Assembly (NCBI RefSeq): GCF_000023785.1
Contig: NC_012982.1
Span: 3,038,001 to 3,102,000, forward strand
Source of the DNA: Hirschia baltica ATCC 49814
Lineage (GTDB): Bacteria > Pseudomonadota > Alphaproteobacteria > Caulobacterales > Hyphomonadaceae
Direction of reading: 5' to 3'
Length of the DNA: 64,000 nucleotides
Shown: piece by piece, positions 54,001 to 61,362 of the stretch
How the letters are laid out: each line of letters opens with the position of its first letter
Numbering within the stretch: the stretch's first letter is position 1
Position numbers and translations under genes: made by a program
Notes under the pieces: model-generated
Seen by the model: only the letters and a program-made list of their open reading frames with translations
Databases searched by the model: none
Told to the model about the DNA's origin: nothing

Positions 54001-54158
54001 ACAACGATGGTATCCAATGTGCGGCTTTCTTCCTCAGCCGCCTCTTGTGCTGCTTCTTGAGCAGCAGCAGGCATCGTAGCCATTATTGTCAGAGCGGAAA
54101 CACCACTCAACAAGCCCAAACCAAATCCGAAATTATGTAGAACTTTATTACTACTCAT
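51054..54158 (-). CDS. TonB-dependent receptor of the xylan/halogenase cluster
   Basis: A 1034-residue outer-membrane receptor with a signal peptide ending near AAAQEA (about residue 35), a TonB-box-like LDTIVVTGIRA, and a plug domain with EDIGKFPDTNLAESLQRITGVSIDRQNGEGSSVTVRGFGPGFN. The barrel ends in RFVAGVRYKF. The plug pattern is that of the Caulobacter-type oligosaccharide receptors and resembles that of the receptor at 61363-64000. It is upstream of sapC, cupin and halogenase genes and has a LacI-like operator 114 bases before its start, which places it in the xylan regulon. It probably imports xylo-oligosaccharides, although a modified peptide or siderophore cannot be excluded. Confidence 0.92.
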   Translation of the reverse strand: MSSNKVLHNFGFGLGLLSGVSALTIMATMPAAAQEAAQEAAEEESRTLDTIVVTGIRASMQNAMDMKREASGVLDAISAEDIGKFPDTNLAESLQRITGVSIDRQNGEGSSVTVRGFGPGFNLVTFNGRTLPTADIEAVGSRGNYGIGGGRNFDFSNLASEGVSALEVYKTGQAILPTGGIGATINIVTRKPLDTDGFDATVQAKLVNDTSVEAGDSVTPELSGLMNWSNDAGTFGVGLFGSYSKRDSGAPTMQINDWITREAGVDGSIDSSYLRGDGSTVITNGPEAGQLYAIPQDSRYDFSDIERERINGQLVLQYRPMDALTLTADYTVVANESSELRYEQTNWFATPMDQITFAHDGPVATAIFMQENNNGSKDIGFEQTDRATKDQLQSLGFGAEWELNDSMSVIFDGHTSKGKSAGNNPLGHIATFVTFGAPVIQQHSVDYSSGYPVQSYTTNDSVRGNGNGVLDVGDLGTQVQRSNTGQMTHDVDEFDLRFVWENDNSSLTVGANRRNTEMNRIQLTTQQDLGSWGIGNPGDVEQFAPGLVEQFCISCTYDDLSVGQGDIAFKSSPTQLYPLFQQAYAGNAVTTGSNDNTVSEDITALFAQFGMESEFMTKPVRLNAGFRYEETDVQADTVQTIPTGIIWGSDNDFLVTNNGGTENFSEEASYDHLLPNFDFSIDLSDNLVARASYSKTIARVGYSQLFASTAANAPARPTALGGTLSGTSQNPGLLPLESENYDVSLEWYYGDASYVSVGYFNKDVKNFTGQGVVERNLFGLRDPASGAAGSVSGQALDLINGIAGVDQSEANLFTMSALIIKNGGDQAAASAEFQAALGTDGALATALPQSYVDQIATDYDITSSAADPLANFAVQQPTQDNDGNLHGYEFAVQHFFGDTGFGVSANYTIVDGDVVLDPGAPIDENQFALIGLSDSANFAAIYEKYGLSARLTYNWRDTYLTQINQGDDRSGIYAEDYGQFDLNVSYEVNDHLGLSFEAINLTGEDQRQYHRVSNQVYYAYELSPRFVAGVRYKF

Positions 54159-54522
54159 TTTTTCCTCCCAGGAATTTTTTCTTCGACTTTAATTTTTATT
54201 TTTCGAAGCATGCAAACTCGAATATTTTTTAGTCCACACCCCGATTACCTAAGGACTTCCAACTCCATTAGGTCCAACGTTGTCTCTATACCCTTAAAAA
54301 AGAGTGGTCAACGCAATATTCTCGACTAACCCTCAGTTTACTTTACAAATTATCTCAATGTAACTTTTTTAAGTGTCTGTATTTATTTATGTTATTATCC
54401 ACAAAACACAGCAACAAACTCAAAAGCCACACTACGCAAAATTGTCTACCGTTGTCAGAATATTGAAAAAACCTCTTTTTGCAAGTAACTTCAACTACTA
54501 AAAATCAGTTATTTTCTTGATT
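54159..54522 (-). promoter_or_regulatory. Upstream region of the TonB receptor
   Basis: This 364-base AT-rich region contains the operator candidate at 54272-54286 and a weaker relative at 54444-54458 (GTCTACCGTTGTCAG on the plus strand). The 3' end of the GH43 unit borders it, and no clear terminator for that unit was found. No gene is apparent. Confidence 0.6.
54272..54286 (-). promoter_or_regulatory. Candidate LacI-family operator before the TonB receptor
   Basis: On the minus strand GAGACAACGTTGGAC, 114 bases before the receptor ATG. It differs by one base from the sites before GH3 and the GPH symporter. Its core CAACGTTG is a perfect palindrome. Confidence 0.6.
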
Positions 54523-55485
54523 CTACTCTGCCATCCCGTCCAGTGTTTCTATTGTACCATCCGGACGATGCTTAAGCTCTGCAATTTTTATACTTCTTAA
54601 ATGCGTAACGCCGCCGGATAATTTGCTATCATGGTGAAAGAGATACCATTTCTCTTCGACTTCACAAATACTGTGATGCGTCGTCCACCCAACCACAGGC
54701 GTCATAATCACGCCGCCATATGTGAATGGTCCATACGGAGAATCACCAACCGCATAGCAAAGAAGATGCGTATTCCCAGTTGAATAAGAGAAATAATATT
54801 TACCATTAAATTTATGCACCCAAGCCGCTTCAAAGAAGCGACGATTGTGATCACCCGCTTTTAAAGGCTCACCTTTCTTATCTAAGATGACAACATCTTT
54901 GGGAGCTTCATCAAACTCCAACATGTCTTCACGCATGCGGGCCATTTTAGGACAAAGTGCTGGCGCATCATCGGCTGGCTCAGAGTCGTCTTCCGTATAT
55001 TCACCGGTTTTCCAACGCTGAAGTTGCCCTCCCCAAATACCACCATAATACATGTAATGGCTGCCATCATCATCTTCGAAAACAGCGGGATCTATACTTG
55101 TACTCCCCTGAATCGCTTCAGCTTGCGCAATAAATGGTCCCTCTGGACGCTCTCCCACTGCAACGCCAATACGAAATACATCATCATGGTCTTTGGCAGG
55201 AAAATAGAAATAATACTTACCGTCTTTGCGCGCAGCATCAGGAGCCCACATTTGGCGCTTAGCCCATGGAACATCATCCACGTGAAGTGCTACACCATGA
55301 TCAATCACCTCTCCATCGACACTATCCATAGAAAAAACATGGTAGTCTTTCATATCAAAATGATCACCGTTGTCGTTGAAAGGAATTCCCCCTTCAACAT
55401 CTCGCGATGGATAAATATAGATGCGGCCATCAAAAACATGTGCCGATGGATCTGCAGTATATAGATGGCGTACTAAGTGTCTCAT
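54523..55485 (-). CDS. GH43 cytoplasmic beta-xylosidase / arabinofuranosidase type
   Basis: A 320-residue single-domain GH43 enzyme without signal peptide, thus cytoplasmic. The triad is Asp12 in YTADPSAHV, Asp132 in SIDPAVF and Glu219 in FFEAAW. The short length and HLYTADPSAHVFDGRIYIYPSRD start fit GH43 subfamily 1. It would cleave xylobiose or arabinoxylo-oligomers imported by the GPH symporter encoded in the same operon (symporter, GH10, GH43). It starts 21 bases after the xylanase stop, with only a weak ribosome binding site. Confidence 0.9.
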   Translation of the reverse strand: MRHLVRHLYTADPSAHVFDGRIYIYPSRDVEGGIPFNDNGDHFDMKDYHVFSMDSVDGEVIDHGVALHVDDVPWAKRQMWAPDAARKDGKYYFYFPAKDHDDVFRIGVAVGERPEGPFIAQAEAIQGSTSIDPAVFEDDDGSHYMYYGGIWGGQLQRWKTGEYTEDDSEPADDAPALCPKMARMREDMLEFDEAPKDVVILDKKGEPLKAGDHNRRFFEAAWVHKFNGKYYFSYSTGNTHLLCYAVGDSPYGPFTYGGVIMTPVVGWTTHHSICEVEEKWYLFHHDSKLSGGVTHLRSIKIAELKHRPDGTIETLDGMAE

Positions 55486-55506
55486 TTTACTTACTTTAGT
55501 CTCAAT

Positions 55507-56652
55507 TCAATTTGTAATAGTGATGATTTCTTGAACAAACGGTTTGGGTTTGTTGGCACGATCAAACAACAAAGGGTAATCCGTCCGTCCATCCATAGGC
55601 CAGTCATTCCGCCATGAATTAGCGTCTGTAACTCCCCACAAAGTGACCCTGTCAATTTTGTCGGCGTGCTTATGAAATAAAGAGAACATTTCTACATAAC
55701 GCTTGTGTAAATGCGCCTCAACTGCCGGTGTTAACCCGTTGCGATACGGATTAAATTCATCCTGAAACTCAACAGACATTGAAACTTCAGCTCCCACCTC
55801 AGTCCCCGGCCAAGGTAAAACAGTAACGTCCAATTCAGTGATCATAACCTGACCAAGTTCTGCAAATCGCAACAGACTTTCTTCAAAGGCTTCCAACGTC
55901 GGTCCATCCAAATTGATATGCCCTTGCATACCAATGCCGTCGACACGAATGCCTTTGTCCTGCATCCCCTTCACAAGGGCATATGCTCCTTCACGCTTTT
56001 CTGGAATGGCCATAGAATAATCATTGTAATACAGCTCAGCATCTGGATCTGCCTGATTGGCAAAAATGAACATTTTCTCCACCCAATCCGGCCCTATGAT
56101 TTCATAGAATTTGCTTTCCCGCATGGAGCCGTCATCAAGAATAGCTTCATTGACAACATCCCACCCTTTAACCTTACCTTTATAGCGCTGCATAATCGTA
56201 GTGATGTGGTTTTGCATACGCTCAAGCAAAACGTCACGACTGACGTCTTCACCATTTTCATCAACGAATAACCAGTCTGGTGTTTGGGAATGCCAAGCCA
56301 ATGTATGACCAATAATGCTCATCTCATTTTTCAAGCCAAAAGCAATAAAAGCGTCAGCTTCTTCCCAGAAGAAATCGTCCTCTTCAGGATGAATATTTTC
56401 TGCTTTCATGCAGTTTTCAGCAACAATGGAATTAAACTGCGATGTAATTATATCATCAACCTCAGAATCACGCTCATAGATTTGATCTTCATTTAATGCA
56501 GCTCCAATCAGAAACGCATCAATATAAGCATCTTTCAACGATGTTTGTGCCTGCTCTAAAGGTCTCGCATCTGTTGTGACAGAAGGTGATTTTTCAGAAC
56601 ACGCAACCAAGAAGAGCGAAAGAATAGACGCTGTGACGAGATGAAATTTCAT
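55507..56652 (-). CDS. GH10 endo-beta-1,4-xylanase lipoprotein
   Basis: A 381-residue GH10 xylanase. The lipobox LVAC ends at Cys18, so it is membrane-anchored and may face the periplasm or the cell surface. The acid/base is Glu169 in WDVVNEAI and the nucleophile Glu273 in MITELDV. Other conserved blocks are HTLAWHSQTPDWL and LYYNDYSM. It hydrolyses the xylan backbone and tolerates (methyl)glucuronic acid side chains, producing the oligomers that GH67 needs. It has no carbohydrate-binding module. It sits between the GPH symporter (40 bases) and GH43 (21 bases). Confidence 0.94.
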   Translation of the reverse strand: MKFHLVTASILSLFLVACSEKSPSVTTDARPLEQAQTSLKDAYIDAFLIGAALNEDQIYERDSEVDDIITSQFNSIVAENCMKAENIHPEEDDFFWEEADAFIAFGLKNEMSIIGHTLAWHSQTPDWLFVDENGEDVSRDVLLERMQNHITTIMQRYKGKVKGWDVVNEAILDDGSMRESKFYEIIGPDWVEKMFIFANQADPDAELYYNDYSMAIPEKREGAYALVKGMQDKGIRVDGIGMQGHINLDGPTLEAFEESLLRFAELGQVMITELDVTVLPWPGTEVGAEVSMSVEFQDEFNPYRNGLTPAVEAHLHKRYVEMFSLFHKHADKIDRVTLWGVTDANSWRNDWPMDGRTDYPLLFDRANKPKPFVQEIITITN

Positions 56653-56692
56653 TTTAACTTGCCTTCGGATTTAAATTACAAAAACAGCCAAC

Positions 56693-58108
56693 TTAAGCTT
56701 GGCGCCGTTCTGCCAACTCACGCTCAATTGTCTTTTCCATATTTTTATCTATCTCGTATATCAGCAACAAACCGCACCCTAGGAGGAAAGGAACTGAAGC
56801 TAACACACTGACTCCAAACCTAATTCCTTGAATTGTTTCGGGACTTTGAACCGCTAGCGTCGCATCATAGCCATACAAGCCTAACGTCGCTGTCAGCACC
56901 GTCTGCCCAAAAGTCAAACCAAGCTTCAATCCGATCATCATTGCAGAAAACACAATCGCAGTTGCACGTCGGCCTGTTCTCCACTCAGAGAAATCTGCCA
57001 CATCTGCCACCATCGCCCACAAGATTGGCACCGTGATCCCATAGAAGAAACCGTGTAATATCTGAACGATGAAAACCATTAGAACAGCTTCTGAAGGTAC
57101 AAGATAAATTGCCATCACAAACAAAGTTGCAACAAACAAAGCCCCGCCAAAAGTCGCTTTTTTACCAAACCGATCAGCCAAATTTTTTGAGAATAATATT
57201 CCGACAATCATCATGATGATGCCGCCGCCATTAAAAATACCAAAAGCATATGCACTTGGATTTTCAATATTAGAGAACCCCAAACCTTGGAAGAAATCCC
57301 CCATAGATTTTTCATTCATATAATTTTCAAAAAAGTAGATATACATCCCACCTTTGAGGGCAAGCCCGAGAAAAATCATCGTAGTAAGAGCAAGAATGAT
57401 GACCCAAGGCCGATTGGATGCCATGTCTTCAACATCTTGAAAGACGCTGGAAACCTGATCAGCTTTAGGAACAATTCTTTCCTTAGTGGTGAAGAAAGTC
57501 ACGAGCAACAAACAAGACCCCAATATTGCAAGGGAGGTCATAACCTTTCCAAAGCCTGCTGCCTGATCCCCACCACCGACGATTTCAACAATTGGATACA
57601 TGAAGACCTGAACAATAAATTGCGCCAGCATCACAGCCACAAATCTGTAAGATGACAAACTATTGCGTTCAGACATGCTGCCCGTGAGGACACCGCTCAG
57701 CGCTGAATAAGGAAGATTATTCGCAGCGTAGACGACCAACAAAAGAGTATAGGTCGCAAAAGCGTATATAACCTTCCCCTGCGGCCCGAAATCAGGAGTT
57801 GAGAATGTCAAAATGGCAATCACACCGAACGGAATGGCTGTCCACAAAATCCAAGGACGAAACTTCCCCCATTTTGTATTGGTCCGATCAGCAATAAACC
57901 CCATAACCGGATTAATAATCAAAGCAGCACCAATTCCCACTGTCGATATGAGCATGGTTGCAGTTGCTGTCGGTAATTTATAAATATCGGTATAAAAAAA
58001 AGCTAAAAATGTCATCAAAGTTTGAAAAACAAGATTCGCGGCAAGGTCTCCCGTCGCATAACCCACTTTTTCAGTAACGCTCAACTTTTGTTCGCTAACT
58101 ACACTCAT
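56693..58108 (-). CDS. GPH-family sugar:cation symporter, probably for xylosides
   Basis: A 471-residue protein with about twelve membrane helices from the glycoside-pentoside-hexuronide family (MelB/XynB/XylP type). Features are LSVTEKVGYATGDLAANLVFQTLMTFLAFFYTD at the N-terminus, INPVMGFIADRTNTKWGKFRPW with the conserved cytoplasmic D-R-T/W-G-K-F-R-P motif, and WRTGRRATAIVFS. It is first gene of the operon with GH10 and the cytoplasmic GH43, so xylobiose or xylo-oligomers are the likely cargo. A LacI-like operator lies 215 bases upstream, and the LacI gene itself is next on the same strand. Confidence 0.92.
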   Translation of the reverse strand: MSVVSEQKLSVTEKVGYATGDLAANLVFQTLMTFLAFFYTDIYKLPTATATMLISTVGIGAALIINPVMGFIADRTNTKWGKFRPWILWTAIPFGVIAILTFSTPDFGPQGKVIYAFATYTLLLVVYAANNLPYSALSGVLTGSMSERNSLSSYRFVAVMLAQFIVQVFMYPIVEIVGGGDQAAGFGKVMTSLAILGSCLLLVTFFTTKERIVPKADQVSSVFQDVEDMASNRPWVIILALTTMIFLGLALKGGMYIYFFENYMNEKSMGDFFQGLGFSNIENPSAYAFGIFNGGGIIMMIVGILFSKNLADRFGKKATFGGALFVATLFVMAIYLVPSEAVLMVFIVQILHGFFYGITVPILWAMVADVADFSEWRTGRRATAIVFSAMMIGLKLGLTFGQTVLTATLGLYGYDATLAVQSPETIQGIRFGVSVLASVPFLLGCGLLLIYEIDKNMEKTIERELAERRQA

Positions 58109-58403
58109 TCCTCACCCTCAATACAATGGTCGGTCTTAAACCAAGTAAAAATGAGTTTTTGACTTCTAATCCCCTACTTCATCCAAAATAGACGCAGTAA
58201 GCGCGGTCATAATTTCTCATTTACCTAGACGATTTGCACAATTGCACTCGCCTTAGACCCATTTGAAACTTTGACGTTCAACCCAGTATCGCGAACATAT
58301 AAATTCGCTGTTGTAGATTTACGTCCATCGTTGTCTCATTGAGGACTATAGCCATTTTTTGAAATGCGGCAACAAAAAGATTACGCTGGAAGGAATTCTT
58401 GGA
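58109..58403 (-). promoter_or_regulatory. Region between the LacI gene and the GPH symporter operon
   Basis: A 295-base region holding the operator candidate at 58323-58337 and presumably the symporter promoter. The LacI gene ends at 58404. I see no terminator hairpin with a T-run and no gene. Confidence 0.55.
58323..58337 (-). promoter_or_regulatory. Candidate LacI-family operator before the symporter operon
   Basis: On the minus strand GAGACAACGATGGAC, identical over 15 bases to the site before GH3 at 43675-43689. It stands 215 bases before the symporter ATG and 67 bases beyond the end of the LacI gene. Confidence 0.6.
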
Positions 58404-59456
58404 TCAATTACGCAGTTGAGATGTCGAATCTCTGAATACAACCTCATAATCCAATTCAACGCGTCGCGTCTGTTCTTCTCCTGATAATGCACCCGTAATG
58501 AGCAACTCGGCTGCTATTCTGGACATATCAATAACCGGCTGATTGACGGTTGTTAGAGAGGGATAAATAGATTGAGATATAGGAGAATTATCAAATCCAA
58601 CGACAGATAACTGTTCTGGAACTTTGATGCCTTTTTTTGCCGCGACAGCCACAACGGCGGCTGCAACATCATCATTTGCTGCGACAATAGCCGTAGGCCT
58701 ATCAGGCAGGCACAATAATTTAGCTGCGGCTTCCATACCTGATTTAAAATCAAAGAAACTCTGCAAAACAAGTTTAGGGTCTATAGATATCCCAACTGAA
58801 GAGAAGGCCTCCACAACACCCTGATATCGAATTTCACTGACACGATGTTGAGGGTGCCCCTTGATAATCCCTATTCTTGTATGCCCTAACTCCAATAGAT
58901 GCTCACCAAGCTCATAAGCAGCTGATTTATCATCTATCAATACGGAGCACGACCTATCAATTTCACTTTGAGGTGCAATACGGACATATGGAATCCCCCT
59001 CTTATCCAGAGTATTCAACATATTGAAATTATCAGCCAGACTTGGTGCGATAATCATTCCAGCAAGATCAGGGTTTTCAAGTATTTCTTCAAAAATACAT
59101 TCTTGCGAACCAAAGTCATCCACGATGAGATAATATCCCATTTTATTACAAGCCCGCATCGCGCCGATCTGCAAATCAGCATTATACGCACTCATGTGGG
59201 TGGTAGGATTGTCCAAGACCAAGGCTACGAGTGTGGGCCGATTCAATCTCAGATCCCTAGCCGCCTTGTTGATCTGATATCCCATCGAATTCATGATATC
59301 ACGAACCCGCTGACGCGTTGTCTCGCCAACACCTTTTTGATCATTGAGGACTCTGGAAACTGTCTTCACCGAGACATTTGCTTCTCTCGCCACATCAACA
59401 ATAGTCAAACGACGACTAACACTGTTTTGCGCCTCAGTCATTCGTCGTCCTTGCAT
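58404..59456 (-). CDS. LacI-family transcriptional regulator of the xylan locus
   Basis: A 350-residue regulator. The LacI helix-turn-helix is RLTIVDVAREANVSVKTVSRVLNDQKGVGETTRQRVRDIM, followed by the hinge LRLNRPTLVALVLDNP and a periplasmic-binding-protein-like effector domain with VLIDDKSAAYELGEHLLELGHTRIGIIKG and the ending of the SVVGFDNSPISQSIYPSLTTV type. ATG 59456 is annotated; ATG 59441, with AAGGACG just upstream, may be the real start. It most likely represses the symporter operon, the TonB receptor and GH3 through the repeated GAGACAACGWTGGAC word, with xylose or a xylo-oligomer as inducer; this pairing is inference. Confidence 0.9.
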   Translation of the reverse strand: MQGRRMTEAQNSVSRRLTIVDVAREANVSVKTVSRVLNDQKGVGETTRQRVRDIMNSMGYQINKAARDLRLNRPTLVALVLDNPTTHMSAYNADLQIGAMRACNKMGYYLIVDDFGSQECIFEEILENPDLAGMIIAPSLADNFNMLNTLDKRGIPYVRIAPQSEIDRSCSVLIDDKSAAYELGEHLLELGHTRIGIIKGHPQHRVSEIRYQGVVEAFSSVGISIDPKLVLQSFFDFKSGMEAAAKLLCLPDRPTAIVAANDDVAAAVVAVAAKKGIKVPEQLSVVGFDNSPISQSIYPSLTTVNQPVIDMSRIAAELLITGALSGEEQTRRVELDYEVVFRDSTSQLRN

Positions 59457-59507
59457 TCTTTTTACTCTCTGTTGAAAATATAAAATTCAGCTTTCCAACT
59501 GCCATTG

Positions 59508-59542
59508 TGTAAGTCTTACGCGTGTGAAGCGCAAGACTTACA
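59508..59542. repeat. 10-bp perfect inverted repeat between GH43 and the LacI gene
   Basis: TGTAAGTCTT (59508-59517) and AAGACTTACA (59533-59542) form a perfect stem with an inner CGC/GCG pair. No T-run follows on the minus strand. It may end or attenuate transcription from GH43 into LacI, or be a regulator site in front of the LacI gene. Confidence 0.55.
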
Positions 59543-59563
59543 ATACAATAGTGTCTACAAGGT

Positions 59564-61195
59564 TTATCTATTGAGTGCCTTGTACTTCATGTTTGAAAAG
59601 CGCACTTCGCCATCACGTGCAGCATAGATACCTGGCGTTAGACTCAAAAAACCATATCCTACATTGTGGTGATAACCAGACACTTCCATCTGTACTTCAA
59701 ATTTATTCCAGCTTTCATTATCAAAGCTATAGTAATAAGTCAGAATATGATGGTCATACTTCATTCGCAAAAATAAGTGCTCCACACCTTTAGGAATGTC
59801 TCTAGGGCGTCTGCGCTCCATTCCATATCTATGAAAAATGAAACCTTCATCATCAAAGGCTAAACCGGCATAAATATTCTCATTGTAAAATGCCAGCAAT
59901 CCGCCTCGTGCGCCGGGGTCACGCTCGACTTCAATATCTATTTGGTAAGCTAAATCACCAGCTTTAAAACACAAAGGAGAACTATCCTTTGGTTCCAAGC
60001 CTTTAGCCTTCATAGCCAGCGTCCCAGAACCAATTGATAAACGGTCATATTCATCTGGGCTAGGTTTAAAAAATGCCCATTGCGGGGCTAAACCGGGTCC
60101 AGCAAAATCATCGCTGAAAGGCATTCCGTGCTTAACTTTTTTATCTGATTTAGGCACAGGAAAAGAAGATGACAGATCCCCTCCTTCTGATTCCCACCAA
60201 TCATCATCTCGCCACTTCACAGGCTCAAGCAGGGCCTGACGACCATGCGTCCAATAGCCATTTTCATAACCGTGAGAAATCAACCACCATTTGCCTTCAG
60301 GTCCCTCAACTAAAGACGCATGCCCACGCGACCACCATTGTTCATCCCTTGATTTAGTTCGCACTTGTGGATTGTTTGGCGCATGTTCCCACGGACCAAA
60401 TACCGATTTAGAACGCGCTGAGATTACCATGTGACTTGTAGGTGGGCCTGCGGTTCCACCAACAGCTGTTAGCATATAAAACCAGTCCCCTTTGCGCAGC
60501 ATTTTAGGACCTTCAGGACAGAAACACTCTACATCCCATTCTTGAGGGTACATCCATGGGTCATATATGTGCTTGACCTCTCCCACAGTTGACAATCCAT
60601 CATCAGAAAGCTGAATCATGTCACCATTGGATAAAAACAAATAACGTTTAGAATCTTCTCCAACAATATGCCCTGGATCTATATGGTCATGAAGCTTAAG
60701 ATCCACCGGATCAGACCAAGGCCCCTCAATATCATCAGCCCATATCACATAATTTGATTTGTAGTCCGACGTGCGAGCCGGAATATACATATAAAATCTA
60801 TCACCATGCTTGATCAGATCAGGTGCCCACACCGAACCAATATATTTGCTCAAGGCTGGTTTAAGTGGTTCCCAGTTTACAAGGTCATATGAGCGATAGA
60901 TCAGAAGCCCTGGATAAGCTTCAAATGATGAAAACGTGACATAATATGTATCGCCATCTTTCAATATAGCTGGATCTGGGTGATCCCCCGCAAATATTGG
61001 ATTTAGGAAAGTGCCATCTCCGCGATCAGCGATTCTTTGCCCTTCATAGCCTTTTCCCCAAACACGCGGCTCGGCTTTTGAAGACTCTTTATTATGTGGC
61101 AAACTTTCTATGGAATTTTCAGAAACTTTACTGCATGCAGCTGCAGCTCCAAGCCCCAACAACGCCAACCCTTGCCGTCTCGAAATATCTTTCAT
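59564..61195 (-). CDS. GH43 Tat-type lipoprotein with C-terminal beta-sandwich
   Basis: A 543-residue two-domain GH43 enzyme. The N-terminus carries a twin-arginine motif (ISRRQGLAL, Arg6-Arg7) and a lipobox AAAC with Cys21, so it is likely folded before export and then lipid-anchored. The triad is Asp74 in DHPDPAI, Asp173 in HIDPGHI and Glu228 in PEGPKML. The C-terminal domain (about 370-543, from FSDDFAGPGLAPQW) is a concanavalin-like sandwich. It probably trims arabinose or xylose from xylan oligomers in the periplasm. It is transcribed on its own or with the LacI gene downstream; the receptor gene upstream ends in a terminator. Confidence 0.9.
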   Translation of the reverse strand: MKDISRRQGLALLGLGAAAACSKVSENSIESLPHNKESSKAEPRVWGKGYEGQRIADRGDGTFLNPIFAGDHPDPAILKDGDTYYVTFSSFEAYPGLLIYRSYDLVNWEPLKPALSKYIGSVWAPDLIKHGDRFYMYIPARTSDYKSNYVIWADDIEGPWSDPVDLKLHDHIDPGHIVGEDSKRYLFLSNGDMIQLSDDGLSTVGEVKHIYDPWMYPQEWDVECFCPEGPKMLRKGDWFYMLTAVGGTAGPPTSHMVISARSKSVFGPWEHAPNNPQVRTKSRDEQWWSRGHASLVEGPEGKWWLISHGYENGYWTHGRQALLEPVKWRDDDWWESEGGDLSSSFPVPKSDKKVKHGMPFSDDFAGPGLAPQWAFFKPSPDEYDRLSIGSGTLAMKAKGLEPKDSSPLCFKAGDLAYQIDIEVERDPGARGGLLAFYNENIYAGLAFDDEGFIFHRYGMERRRPRDIPKGVEHLFLRMKYDHHILTYYYSFDNESWNKFEVQMEVSGYHHNVGYGFLSLTPGIYAARDGEVRFSNMKYKALNR

Positions 61196-61264
61196 AATTC
61201 AATCCCCTCTAAGGCGGTAACTAATTTTCAAAAAATCGAATCTTTTCAAAATCTCACCTTATTC

Positions 61265-61296
61265 TAAAAAACCCGAAGCCTTTCAAAGACTTCGGG
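61265..61296 (-). terminator. Rho-independent terminator of the last TonB receptor
   Basis: CCCGAAG (61272-61278) and CTTCGGG (61290-61296) form a 7-bp stem around 11 bases. On the minus strand it is followed by six T residues (A-run 61266-61271). It lies 67 bases after the receptor stop. Confidence 0.85.
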
Positions 61297-61362
61297 TCAA
61301 GTTTAGGACTCAGTTCACGGGAGATTTTGAGTCATCTGCAAAGCCATTAAAAATGGCTTCAA

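Noticed and set aside
58968-59483. 171-codon open frame on the plus strand
   Set aside because: Antisense to the LacI gene; the translated sequence shows no domain or signal, and the LacI reading is unambiguous.
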